A stretch of 64,000 bases of DNA from Lycorma delicatula (taxonomy: Eukaryota > Arthropoda > Insecta > Hemiptera > Fulgoridae), in contig NC_134456.1 of NCBI RefSeq assembly GCF_047948215.1, positions 59,287,029-59,351,028 on the forward strand. The letters are read 5' to 3'. A program made the translations under genes and the position numbers. The notes under the pieces were generated by a model. It saw nothing but the letters and a program-made list of their open reading frames with translations. It did not search any database and was not told the origin of the DNA. The first letter of the stretch is position 1. Every line of letters starts with the position of its first letter. Of the stretch, positions 10,548-22,199 are shown one piece after another.

Positions 10548-12050
10548 TTTTTTTTTTGTCTTCAGTCATTTGACTGGTTTGATGCAGCTCTCCAAGATTC
10601 CCTATCTAGTGCTAGTCGTTTCATTTCAGTATACTCTCTACATCCTACATCCCTAACAATTTGTTTTACATATTCCAAACGTGGTCTGCCTACACAATTT
10701 TTCCCTTCTACCTGTCCTTCCAATATTAAAGCGACTATTCCAGGATGCCTCAGTATGTGGCCTATAAGTCTGTCTCTTCTTTTAACTATATTTTTCCAAA
10801 TGCTTCTTTCTTCATCTATTTGCCGCAATACCTCTTCATTTGTCACTTTAACCACCCATCTGATTTTTAACATTCTCCTATAGCACCACATTTCAAAAGC
10901 TTCTAATCTTTTCTTCTCAGATACTCCGATTGTCCAAGTTTCACTTCCATATAAAGCGACACTCCAAACATACACTTTCAAAAATCTTTTCCTGACATTT
11001 AAATTAATTTTTGATGTAAACAAATTATATTTCTTACTGAAGGCTCGTTTAGTTTGTGCTATTCGGCATTTTATATCGCTCCTGCTTTGTCCATCTTTAG
11101 TAATTCTACTTCCCAAATAACAAAATTCTTCTACCTCCATAATCTTTTCTCCTCCTATTTTCACATTCAGTTGTCCATCTTTGTTATTTCTACTACATTT
11201 CAGTGACTTCATTTCATTGCCGATAGTTCCTTTTACTTTCTTCATCACTAGCATTCTTATATTTTCTACGTTCATCCATCAGCTGCAATATATCGTCTGA
11301 AACCCAAGGTTTTCTACCAGTTCTCTTTATTCCGCCTAAGTTTGCTTCTGCTGATTTAAGAATTTCCTTTTTAACATTCTCCCATTCTTCTTCTACATTT
11401 TCTACCTTATCTTTTTTACTCAGACCTCTTGCGATGTCCTCCTCAAAAATCTTCTTTACCTCCTCTTCCTCAAGCTTCTCTAAATTCCACCGATTCATCT
11501 GACACCTTTTCTTCAGGTTTTTAAACCCCAATCTACATTTCATTATCACCAAATTATGGTCGCTATCAATGTCTGCTCCAGGGTAAGTTTTGAAGTCAAC
11601 AAGTTGATTTCTAAATCTTTGCTTAACCATGATATAATCTATCTGATATCTTGCAGTATCGCCTGGCTTTTTCCAAGTGTATATTCTTCTATTATGATTT
11701 TTAAATTGGGTGTTGGCAATTACTAAATAATACTTCGTGCAAAACTCTATAAGTCGGTCCCCTCTTTCATTCCTTTTGCCCAGCCCGTATTCACCCACTA
11801 TATTTCCTTCCTTGCCTTTTCCAATCTCCAACTATTATTAAATTTTCATCTCCTTTTACGTGTTTAATTGCTTCATCAATCACTTCGTATACACATTCTA
11901 CCTCATCATCATCATGGGCGCTTGTAGGCATATAGACGTTAACAATCGTTGTCGGTTTAGGTTTTGATTTTATCCTTATTACAATGATTCTAGACGGCTC
12001 GCGACTGACTGATACCTTAGACCAATCGGCTGCAGTGGCTCCCTCCTGAT
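10548..12050 (-). mobile_element. RTE-like LINE, internally deleted copy
   Basis: The minus-strand element ends at 10548 in a T run (poly-A tail on the element strand) after CAGTCAAATGACTGAAGAC, the same terminus as the copies at 3325-3589 and 14297-14348. The 5' border lies near 12050. The interior carries an APE-type endonuclease part and a C-terminal RT tail, but most of the reverse transcriptase is missing (see the coding entry). It sits in the intron upstream of exon 10334-10411. Confidence 0.85.
10562..12048 (-). pseudogene. RTE-like LINE ORF: endonuclease C-half fused to RT C-terminal tail
   Basis: From 12048 downward the minus strand reads an endonuclease segment with PSRIIVIRIKSKPKPTTIVN and VYMPTSAHDDDE. 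After a frame change near 11831 it continues through RIYTWKKPGDTARYQIDYIM and DIDSDHNLVIMKCRLGF (the SDH motif of APE endonucleases), ending RKYKNASDEESKRNYRQ at 11214. A second frame (11275 down to 10562) resumes with NVKIGGEKIMEVEEFCYLGS, KVYVWSVALYGSETW and RRDRLIGHILRH, the region that follows the RT catalytic core in such LINEs. The fingers and palm with the YxDD box are absent, so a deletion of roughly 1 kb lies near 11214-11225. The protein is inactive. Confidence 0.8.
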
Positions 12051-12584
12051 ATTGATAAATGTTTTATCAGTTAACAAATTTCTAATGCAATATGTGGCAA
12101 CACAAAGAGAACAAAACACTTTTACCCTATTGAGTTGAAACAGTGTCCATAACATATTTTTTTACAAAAGAAAGAGGTAAATTAGCATCCCCTTATATTA
12201 GTTTACATTATTTGTCCCAGTTTTTCTTATGACTGAGCCACAAGTAAAGCACCATAGATATAACAAATTTCCCTGAAATTAATGATGTTAATTGTACAAC
12301 CAGTCTCTTGAACAGAACGTACTGCTTGTGTTATTGACTGTTATCCATATTTTACTGGGTTTGGTAGCTGATGTACAACCAAATATTTATGAAGAAGGCA
12401 ACAGAGAGTCAGCTTACTCCTCACTTTCCCTAGTAAATGTGACATTAGACACTACCTTTTAAGATGATTGTGACATATTCAGTAGTAACTTGAGACTTGT
12501 ATCAGGTTTCCAGCAACCATTACAGTTAACAACCATTACATACAAATAATACTACACTTTTGTAACTAAATTAAATTTTAACTG
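12051..12584. other. non-coding or unresolved
   Basis: The minus strand between about 12220 and 12440 has short protein-like runs (for example INFREICYIYGALLVAQS) broken by stops. They could be an old transposon fragment. No exon with a fitting phase for the gene at 7593-10411 was found. Confidence 0.3.
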
Positions 12585-12912
12585 ATTTAATCAAGAGATA
12601 TAAAAACCTCTTAATTGGCTGATAAGTGAATAAGTTCATAATCTTTTCCAAAAGCTGCCACAACCAAGGAAACTTTCACTGGATGCAAGAAGACATTCAC
12701 TTCATCAAGAAATTTAAGTAGAAAAAATAAAAGAAGTTAAATAATTTACATTACTTTGATATATCAACCCATAATCCTTATTTTCATGTAGTTGGATGTA
12801 ATAAACGTTCAAAAATTAAACTTTTTTTAGATTCTTCTAAAATACTATAATGAAAATCATGACATTTCTGATACCAGGATATGCTTCAAGAACTTTTTTT
12901 AAGACTACAATC
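12585..12912. repeat. 328-bp direct repeat, copy 1
   Basis: Almost identical to 17649-17980, in the same orientation about 5 kb away; they differ by a handful of substitutions and small indels (TAAAAACC versus TAATAAAAACC, AAGAAGACA versus AAGGAGACA, TTTTCC versus TCTTCC). Both copies start at ATTTAATCAAGAGATA and end at GACTACAATC. On the minus strand both hold an open run reading VNVFLHPVKVSLVVAAFGKD in copy 1. No terminal repeats or tail are visible, so its class is unknown. Confidence 0.85.
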
Positions 12913-14296
12913 CAGTTTCTTCCTCTCAAGTAATATTGAAAATATTAGTTTGAAGTTAGTTTAAAATACTTGTTGCTAAATTATAAATATCATTGTTTGC
13001 TTTCTATTTCATTTATTATGTTGTTTTTTGTAAAATTCAGTGGATTTCTAAATTTTTTATTATTTAAGTATGGCTTCATTACTTATTCATTATTATTAAT
13101 GTATAACTTACATTATTTATTAAACCTGATAGTGGTTCATATTTTTGATTTGTGTACCATGCCAAACATGGCATCTAGTCTAATCATTGCAGTTCAGTTC
13201 ACATACTCTTGGGTAGTCGCATTTTTTATCAGCTAGTGATAAAAAACAGTGTTATTTACTCAATGTAATAACAAAGCACAAACCAATTTGAACACCCTCA
13301 ATTGTTAGCAATTACTATGGGATCCACTCAATTCAGTATGTGATCTTGATTTTGAAAGCTGTACAATACCCTTTATTTTCTGAAAATGCTCAAATTTGTA
13401 TGAACTTCTGGCAACTGGTATTATTAACTTAATGTATTTTTTATCACTCTCATGTGTTTTTAACTTTTTTGATCTATATTTTTTATAATAATATTTTGTC
13501 TATAAGAACATATCCATAGCCGTTAACACATGCTAGATATTTTATTATGCTAAAATCTACAGTACAATTGTCAACTGACTTGGGTAGATGTAATAGACAA
13601 TGTAATGAGTTTGAAAAAGCTGCATATCATGTGAATTATATGAACTTTGGATGGATGAATGTGTGTGTGTGTGTGTGTGTGTGTGTTTGTGTGTAGTGCA
13701 CGTGCATATGTTACTTGTTTTATGTGTTTTGGTTTTCTACATATTTTGAAGCCATACTTGTCGATTTTGAAGATCTAGAGAGTCGAGACTTATTATTTTT
13801 ATATTATTCAATGGAACTGTATGAGAGAGCACAGTACACTTTAACAATACCAAATTTACTAACATATTAATCTTAATAAAAACAACATAACAAACACAAT
13901 TCAGATCAAATACATATTAAAAAGGTTTCCTTTTTAATGGACTACATTAGATGAGTGTCATGTGCAATACTAATCCAGAGGAGACTAGATAATCTAAAAA
14001 GGGTCTTCTAAAAGCATTTTCAAAGTCTTTAGAAAATGGATCATAATTTTTATATTTTATAGATGCACAAAACCATTTTATTACATTAATCTATATATTA
14101 TTAGAAAGGTTTGTAGCTTCAAAAAATATTCTGAAAGATCTTAAGTGAAAAATGTCATATATCCATTAAAAAAAAACTCATTAAAGCCAGTGTTAACTGT
14201 AGTTGTATGATGTACAAAACAATTTGAAAACGTGTTCAATTTTTACCAGGCATAATAGCATTTTAAACATTTTACTACATGCATGATGAAATCATA
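12913..14296. other. AT-rich non-coding with a GT microsatellite
   Basis: No exon was seen. A hydrophobic plus-strand frame near 12970-13236 has no splice signals or homology that I recognise. The stretch includes the GT tract at 13661-13697. Confidence 0.4.
13661..13697. repeat. (GT)n microsatellite
   Basis: About 18 GT units with one TTT interruption. Confidence 0.95.
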
Positions 14297-14348
14297 GGGA
14301 ATTTTGGAGAGCTGCATCAAACCAGTCAAATGACTGAAGACAAAAAAA
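14297..14348 (+). mobile_element. RTE-like LINE 3' end, ~50-bp stub
   Basis: The sequence from GGGAATTTTGGAGAGCTGC to GACTGAAGACAAAAAAAA is the same 3' end seen at 3546-3589 and 10548-10600. This is an extreme 5' truncation, leaving only the last ~43 bases and the tail. The open frame running through it is a by-product. Confidence 0.8.
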
Positions 14349-15127
14349 ATGATGAAATAATTAACTATTGCTGTAATGAGTTGCGTGTGATTCCACAACT
14401 TATTGTTAAGATTAAAAAAAAGTGTTCGAATCAGCACATACCTCTAAATAGATTTGTATTTCTTCAATACAGAAACATGACCCAAAAACAGATTTTAATT
14501 TTACAATTAGATGACAGTTGTTTATGTTTACCCATTTAACTAGTAATGTTTATGTGGCACAGTAAACTACTTTTATTTATTTATACTGCAGCATTTATTG
14601 GATTAATAGATTTGAAATTCATTATTTCAGTTAATATTGCTAATTCTGCTTGCATATTTTATTTCTTTAATATACAATTTTTAGTCTTTAATCTGGATGA
14701 AATTATTTTTATTCTGAATTTCACTTTTTATAAAAAAAACTTCTGCCTTACCATAAATAATGCAAAACACAAATCTAGAATAATTGGCAAAATTATGCAA
14801 AAAATAAAATTAAGTTGTCAAACATTTAATTAAATCAAATTACCACTAACTTTATTTATAATAAAACTTAAAAATTATTCATAATTTTATTTATAATAAA
14901 ATTATTATTATAAAAACAATAAACCATACAGTCAACAAATTTGCCGTATAGTTGTGCGGCAAATTTATGACGTAAAAATATTAGTTCTAAATATAAACAA
15001 CCAGCGTTTTGACAGAAATTTTTTAATAAATAATAAATGTATAATAAACAATGAATCTATGTAGAAAATGTTTCTTATGTTCAGTTTTTCCCATCGTAAT
15101 GATTTAATTACTGTAAACGCATATACG
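14349..15127. other. AT-rich non-coding
   Basis: No gene was seen. At 14937-14966 the arms AAATTTGCCG and CGGCAAATTT form a 10-bp hairpin with a 10-nt loop. Around 14850-14910 an ATTTATAATAAAA motif is repeated. Confidence 0.4.
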
Positions 15128-15132
15128 CTACC

Positions 15133-15420
15133 TGCTGGTTATTTGATTTCTGCAGGTGAACAACATTAATCGCTCAGCTGCACATCGACCTCTCACGCAA
15201 CCCGGGCTAAAAAGCAACAGGCAACAGCCTGATCCGATACAGTGCCGTAACGATGCATCCCCACTACTGATTTCCTTGACGACGCGACGGTCTATAATAT
15301 TGCTATATGAGCATGAATGAACGTCACACAGCTTCTCACAAGTTCCCACCACAACGATGCCTTATTGATCTTTCGTTGACCAATGACAGAGTGAAGATAA
15401 CGACCTTTCGTCCCTAATTA
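15133..15420 (-). promoter_or_regulatory. candidate promoter and first exon (CpG-richer block) of a minus-strand gene
   Basis: The block 15120-15420 has clearly higher GC and many CpG dinucleotides compared with its AT-rich surroundings. On the minus strand it ends with CCAGCAG then GTAGCG, a fair splice donor at 15133/15132. An open frame starts at ATG 15352 (MVGTCEKLCDVHSC...) and runs past the donor. It could be the 5' untranslated or first coding exon of the six-exon gene whose first exon found is at 10411. This is inference; nothing links the two directly, and an old GC-rich transposon fragment is the alternative. Confidence 0.3.
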
Positions 15421-16875
15421 TTATTTCGCAACTGAATATGTTCATTAGATACTTTTTAATGCGTAATACAGTCACATCCGTAATACTACATCATTAATAA
15501 TATTCAGACATCATCGTAAAACTTCTGAAATAACACTCGGAACTGCTACACAAACTTAACATTACGGTGTTACAATTGTACTTAGGGTGCTATATTCCTG
15601 GTGTTAGATTTTTGCATTAGCAATATGATCATAATTATGCCGTTTTCAAATTTCAGTTTTTACTAACGTAACTTTATATTTAAAAATCGTTTATAGTTTA
15701 CCTAGCGTTATTAATCCATAATACGGGGATTTTTTTTTAATCCTGTCATCAGGTATTAAGTTTTATTTTTTAAATCTTCAATATTCATAAAATTATTAAA
15801 AAAAAACAAAACTCAGGGAAAGAGAATCTTTTAAAATATTTTTCAGTGAAGACATTTTTTGGAATAATTGCACATAATTTAACTGCAATAAGTTTTATAT
15901 AGATTGCTTCCTTTATGTGTATTAATCTTATCGGGAATTAAATTTCCAATGTTTCATTCTACTTTAATAGTTTTTGTTTACTTAGTTTTACATTTAACTG
16001 CAATTTCTAAAATCCAGTGTTGAATAAAAAATGTTTTAGTTTCAGTGTTTATTAACTTCTGCTATCTAGCCAACCAATTGAGCATACTATTTTCAAATGT
16101 TATTACTATCTTTTTTTAACCGTATTAAAAATTGATTCAGCAGGTTTATTGAATTATAAGCTCGGTAAAACTCTTTTTTTTTTATTCTTACTCAATAATG
16201 CGCTCCCATCTCACAAGCCAAACGGGTGTTAGTCAAGTGCATACCTTCTACACTTGAACACGAATTACCGATACGCATCACTCAATATAAAGTTAATCAA
16301 CACATTCAACAATGATTGATAAAAATATATTGTTTATATTAATTTCTTCCAAGGCGACTTCTTCCAATAAGACTTCATCTACCACTAATTCTTTAAAAGA
16401 AAATTAACATTCTGTACTCAACAAGAACTTTCAACTATCTTTGCTAAATGAATTCAGATAATTATTGTCAAAGACATATCTAGAATCTATTCTCTTTAGT
16501 AAACTTTTGTAGCCAATTAGACCATAAAAATTCGGTCTGTCAAAATTTACTTCTGATTTGGTACTTTTCGGAATCCAGCAGCTACTTTTTCAAATTTTTT
16601 GCAATCAGAGGATTTTTTGGAGGTATTTGTTTGCAGAGAAATTATAAATATAATCTAGCCAATTTTAATTTACGCTCGTTTCACTCGCTAGTCAAGGTTA
16701 GTGAGCGTAGGTTAAGTTTGGTTAGATTTATAATTTTTCTGCTAATACTCACTAATTTGGAAGAAAAACTGAAAAAAGAGGATGTCAAATTCCTAAAAAG
16801 AACCTCCGATTTTACTGTATTATCATATTTTTATACCACGACACAGATAAATACTGCCACATTCCGTGTGCTGGT

Positions 16876-16910
<35 letters not shown>

Positions 16911-17648
16911 GGTAAAATAACTTCAAGCACTTTACGTACATTACAACTACGACAATATTGGACATAGATTTACTTATTTCAGTTCTTAACAACCGTCGAT
17001 GGAATATAATACAACACCATTTAGATATTGAAGTCTATATTTGGTGTACTCGTTTTGTAATCGTAATCTTAAATAGAACCACATTATTCCAGAGGAACAG
17101 CACATTGATCATCATTTTCATCCCGGAAAGCGTAACATAACATTGGGAACCACTTTCATCTCGAAAAGATATCATACTATATAATTACTAACTTCTCCCG
17201 GCGTGTCTATGGCACGCCCTCCGCAGCTAAGCCCTCCGGGCAGATTGCCCTGGCGAGCAGCGTCTCGGAATGGGATTATTAAGTGTCCAAAATTGATTAC
17301 CTTTCATCCCAAGAATAAAAATACACTTTCCTGGTTCTTATTGCCCAGTTTGGACAATTGTATCATCGATGTTTGGTTATTGGTCATTTTTCAAGCTACT
17401 GTTTCTTCGGGTTAATTTCGAAGATAATAATAATTAGTATTTCTGATTTCATATACTTCGTAAAAAAATGTTTTGTAACCAAAAAAAAAAGACGAAAGCA
17501 TTATTACTTCTTAAAGAAAAGATGATATTTAACGATATTAGAATAAAAATTCCCTTAAAAGAAAAACTACACATAATTCAGTCAGAGTACTCTGTAGCGG
17601 GCTTTAAATAGAACTATAAAAATATATTTAAAATTAATAAAACTCATT
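15421..17648. other. non-coding with an AT microsatellite and repeat-like patches
   Basis: No exon was recognised. The patch near 16665-16735 (GAGCGTAGGTTAAGTTTGG) resembles one at 40857-40900 and looks like a dispersed insect repeat. A second GC-richer patch lies at 17190-17290 (CCCTCCGGGCAGATTGCCC), of unknown origin. Confidence 0.4.
16878..16908. repeat. (AT)n microsatellite
   Basis: About 15 AT units. Confidence 0.95.
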
Positions 17649-17980
17649 ATTTAATCAAGAGATATAATAAAAACCTCTTAATTGGCTGATAAGTGAATAA
17701 GTTCATAATCTCTTCCAAAAGCTGCCACAACCAAGGAAACTTTCACTGGATGCAAGGAGACATTCACTTCATCAAGAAATTTAAGTAGAAAAAATAAAAG
17801 AAGTTAAATAATTTACATTACTTTGATATATCAACCCATAATCCTTATTTTCATGTAGTTGGATGTAATAAACGTTCAAAAATTAAACTTTTTTTTAGAT
17901 TCTTCTAAAATACTATAATGAAAATCATGACATTTCTGATACCAGGATATGCTTCAAGAACTTTTTTTAAGACTACAATC
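17649..17980. repeat. 332-bp direct repeat, copy 2
   Basis: Partner of 12585-12912, with the same orientation and the same two borders. The minus-strand open run here reads VNVSLHPVKVSLVVAAFGRD. Both differences from copy 1 within it (F/S, K/R) change the amino acid, which does not suggest purifying selection. Confidence 0.85.
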
Positions 17981-18486
17981 TTATGTAGGTGAATTAAAAC
18001 ATCAGTATTAATAATAAAAAAAGCGTTAGCAGTTCCTTTTTTTAAATTAAAATGAATATTCGATGAAAAATGAATATGAAAATTAAATTAAATCAGAAAA
18101 GGATGATGGAGGATGGTCAGAAGAAACAGTTTTCCAGTTGCATCATGGTTAATTTGAGTAATTACTTTTTGGCTATAGTTCATTATTTTATGAAGAAAAA
18201 CAATCACATAAAAAAAATAATAGTATTATTAATATATATTTCGCATATATAACGATTAAAGAAAAAAATATATATTACAAGTATAAATAATAACAAGTAA
18301 AAGTAATAAATATATAATAATAAAACAAGTATACATCTGACCACCACGAGACACGAATATTATGTGGTACTCGAATAGTACACGAATATTTCGTGTATGT
18401 ACTCACCACTTAACTGCAATTGGTATAGGTTCTAAAGATATTTACAGAAGAATTACACAGTGTACAATTCTTTTTACAACTTCTAG
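17981..18486. other. AT-rich non-coding
   Basis: Nothing recognised; the short frame at 18070-18252 has no supporting feature. Confidence 0.4.
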
Positions 18487-18736
18487 TTAGCATTGTCCAC
18501 TTCTTGCTTTAAGAGGTTATAAACTCTTCCTGTCGGATTTACCCTGTGATCTACTTTTGAAATAACATCACTCGTATATACATAAGAACATCCTCAAAGT
18601 TTGGGTAGTGGAGGGAAGATGAAGGTCCATATGCATCTAAGAACTTCATCTTCACTGTTTGATTTTCTTCATTTGAGTCTAGAACACACCCCAACCACCA
18701 CTGTCTATCACATCTGCAGATCAAGAACCCAACCAT
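18487..18736 (-). pseudogene. fragment of a transposon-associated insect protein family
   Basis: The minus strand reads ICRCDRQWWLGCVLDSNEEN then VKMKFLDAYGPSSSLHYPNF and EDVLMYI, and after a +1 frame change ISKVDHRVNPTGRVYNLL. The order (Cys-x-x-Asp-x-x-Trp-Trp-x-Gly, a 'GPS..F/Y..P' block, a hydrophobic block, then 'P...GR.Y.L') matches a C-terminal domain I recall from many multicopy, transposon-linked hypothetical proteins of insects. I cannot name the domain. The frame change and lack of an N-terminus show a dead fragment. Confidence 0.5.
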
Positions 18737-18949
18737 TTCTGTGAATTAAAGGTCATCTTCGATGTTTGTTGTGCTTGCTACTGTTGAATTGTTCAAAAAT
18801 GAACAATTCATTTCTCCTTTATGCTGTTCAATTGTACTATAATGGAAATGTATCAACTCAATGTGTCCATTTGCCCAGTCATACAATTTTCATGGAGTCA
18901 TGACCTGGTCACTATAGATCATTTGAAGACTTGCTCTAGCTACAAATCT

Positions 18950-20330
18950 TTTAACAGTCCCTCCTCTTCAATTGCTTGATTCTTTTCACGTTTTCTTTTA
19001 GATGTTCTGATAATTTTGGAATTTTTTCAGATTGATCTAAATCTCAGGTAGTTTTTGTTTTATCTGAAAAATACCAGGAGGACCATTATCTCCTTTTAAT
19101 CTTTCATTTATAACTTCTCCACGTGTGCCATTCAACCAGCTGCATTTTCTGTTTCTTTTTACAAAGCAGTATCTTTGACTGTTTCTGTTAGTTTAACTTT
19201 CAGTCCTTCCCAATTTTTGGCATTACTGTTTGCTAGTTTTTCTTTGAAGTGAATTATTTTCTAGACTATTTTTTAAATTTTCAATGTAAAATCTAATTCT
19301 TTTAGTTTGTTTTTTGTAATGTGTTTTAAAGTATGAGTCTTATCTTGATTGTTGACAGGTAGTGATCAGTTTCAATGTTTTTGGCCTTTTTGACTTTGAC
19401 ATTCTCGATTTTTTCTGATTTTTAAAGGAAATTGAAACGTGATTGATTTCAAATTCTCCTACATTCGGATTGGGAGATTGACTTTTCTGTTTAGTTTTTT
19501 AAATGAAGTGGACATTAATTTCAGGTTGATTGCTTCATATAATTCGATCTGTCTTATCCTATTATTGTTTGTTTTTTATAGGCTGGAAAATAGTTAATAA
19601 ATAGGAATATTTATGTCTTATAAGTTTGCTGTGGTTTTCTAGTATACGTTTTCTGTCAATTTGTGCATTAAGATCTCCTAGCAAAATTTTGATATGGTGT
19701 TTTGGTACTTTAAAAATTTTGTTTTCTAACAGTTCTCAAATTTTTTTATTTTGTATGGTTTCTATTATTTGAGTTTTTTCTTTTCTTTTATTGAGCATGG
19801 GCATTGATTAATTTCTATTTCCATATCTTGTTATAAGGTCTAAATTTCAGAGGGTGAGTAGAAATTTTTGACTGAGCCTAACATTTTCTGTTAATCATGA
19901 AAGTTGTTCCTGAATGTGACATATTTTTCATTATTCTTTTTCTTGTTCTTCCCTTAAAAATTATATAATTTTCTGAGTCTATTGTGTTTTAATCTGTGAA
20001 CCTTGTTTCTTGAAGAGAGTCTTGTAGATGTGAGTGTTCTTGTGTGTGTTAACATTTTTTTGTTCATCAAAAATTTTGATTAGTCCCTTAAGTTTCCCAA
20101 TTTTAATTAGTTAGTTGATGCTTAATGTTGCAAAGAGGTATGCTCTCAATTTTCTCAAAAATTGAAAGTTTAGATTTGATCTTAATTTTGACAGTGAGTT
20201 TGCAGGAGAGATTCAATTCCTTCTTGCATGTTGGTACGGGGTCTCCAGAATCCAATCGCCTGCCTGCATGGTTTGTTGCTACAGTAGATTCTTGTTTCTG
20301 GTTACCACCTGGAGTATATCTTTTCTGAAT
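18950..20330 (-). mobile_element. degenerate LINE remnant (endonuclease and linker region)
   Basis: Minus-strand translation in shifting frames gives LINE-like text such as HRLKHNRLRKLYNF and RQIELYEAINLKLMSTSF and, further 3', ENAAGWMAHVEKL-like segments. The order parallels the LINE at 61638-64000 over its endonuclease part (compare 63600-63900). No stretch longer than about 40 residues is open. The 5' and 3' borders are soft. Family assignment beyond a non-LTR retrotransposon is not possible by eye. Confidence 0.5.
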
Positions 20331-22199
20331 GTTTACATCATGCCTGTTTATTACTTGAAATCTTTTTGGAGAATATAAGCTTTTCCAATGATAAAATTAC
20401 GACTATGAATTGTAAGTTTCTTCTATTTAATAATTGAGGATTTTAAAAATCCTCAACCTACCCAGGTCTGCCATGGGTAGGAATTCACCACTGCATTCAG
20501 ATCTAATTAACCTTACCTTTTCCATTTCTGGAAAAAGTTACTCCAGTGATACTTATCAGCATAGGAAAACAAGCTCCTGCTAAAGGTTTATTAAATTATT
20601 TTTTTGCCTGGAAATGAGTGGTTTCTCAAACAAATATCTCTGAAAACATTTTGGTAAGCTATAAATAAATATAATAAATGTCACATTAAGAAAATATGTT
20701 TTTTTTTAATTTATTTTAAATTTAATTAAGTTATATGAGTATGTACAATTTTAAATGTAAAAAAACACTTTTCACTTTTAAGAACACATAAAATAAATGA
20801 TCTTACTGAAATCTTTTTGTAATTACATTTAATTCATTATATAGATCCAATCTGTTTTTGTCAGAACTTTCTTACCTAAACTTTGTTAGTTGTTTATAGA
20901 GGAGCATTTCTTAAAATTGTCAAAGATAATGCACATTTCATCTAATCCATCATTGTATTTTTTAACTTGTTTGTTGTTTTGGGTGTTAAACACCCCATTC
21001 ACCAAAAAAAAAAAGAAAAATAAATAAGGGAGGGAAAGAGAAAGGGGAAAAAGGAAGAAAAACTTTAGTTGAAAGAGAGGAAAAAGAAGAAAGAAAGGTA
21101 GAAAAAAATATCTAATACAGTTCTATGTACTATGTAGTATGATGTATACTTCATTGTGCTGTGTTGTGCTGAATACAGTATTATTGTGAATGGGTGGCAA
21201 TGACAAGTTTATACAATGACGATCCAATCAGAATACAATAATGCTATAGACTTGTATTTTAAAAAGAAGCAAAGCGTCACAACAGATGAGCCACAACCGC
21301 TAGGTGAACAAACTAAATGAGGTCTGAACTTAGTTGAAGGTGGCCAAAATCAAGAAGAGACATTTATATGAAAACTGATGAAATGAATGAGGAGAAATTG
21401 AAAATGTGCAAAATGATAATAAAAGTAACTCCTGTGATAATTCTGTTAATACTGGAGTGTGAATAGATGTTGCGGATTTTGTAGAAAAGATAAAAGAAGA
21501 GCATAAGCGATTTGATGGTAATCCAAATGAACTGATGGATAAACTTTTGATGCCACTACCTAATTTATAGTTTCCAATCTCCACAATCTGCAATTTAAAT
21601 ATGGTTGTAGAACCAAATTCAGAGTTCAAGAAAATGTTTGATTCTATGAAGCAGGATTGTCAAATGTATAATACTGAAATAAAGATTCCACGAATGACAC
21701 ACCAACAAACTCATCAAAGTAATGTGAACTATCGCGGCTGGCTTCCTTCATTTCCTCGTACTGAGCAAAACGACTGAAGGGGTATAAGTAGAGTAGCACC
21801 CAGTGTGGCTAGGAACCGCCTGTGCAGTTAATAGGCCAGAGGTAGGCGTTTTGGCATCGAGCCACGGTTAGTCAGTAAAGTAATGGTGATTATTGTTAGA
21901 TGTTAGCTGTCGGCGGAACTACGACTGTACTGCCGAGGATATGGGTTCCCATGCAGCCGTGAGGTGTAGCGGCATCTCGATTATGGTAGTAAGTGAAAGT
22001 AAATGTCACGCAGGGCTCTGCGATGGAGATGAGTGGGAGTAGGAGGTCTGTCCGCCTCTCCGTAATAGAGCAGATCGGAGTCCATAAATTAAACCAAGTC
22101 AGGGGTATGAACTGAAAGTTGAGTTCACTAAGGGAAATAGGAAAAAATTTCGTTGTTGTATATAACATTTTTGGTGGTATCTTATTTATTCAATTGTCA
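20331..22199. other. non-coding; GC rises from about 21720
   Basis: 20331-21700 is AT-rich with a purine-rich run at 21005-21105. Between 21250 and 21700 the plus strand has short coding-like runs (for example DFVEKIKEEHKRFDGNPNEL) that may be an old transposon. From about 21720 the GC content is high and the minus strand holds an open run at 21896-22168 (LLLPLISIAEPCVTFTF inside). I take it as repeat-derived and could not identify it. Confidence 0.35.

Noticed and set aside
12970..13236. Hydrophobic 88-codon plus-strand frame
   Set aside because: It consists of AT-rich codons giving Phe, Leu, Ile and Tyr at random. It has no splice signals, no homology that I recognise and no support on the neighbouring sequence.
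14243..14833. Three frames around 14243-14833 on both strands
   Set aside because: The one at 14279 runs through an RTE-like LINE 3' stub and the others are AT-rich chance frames.
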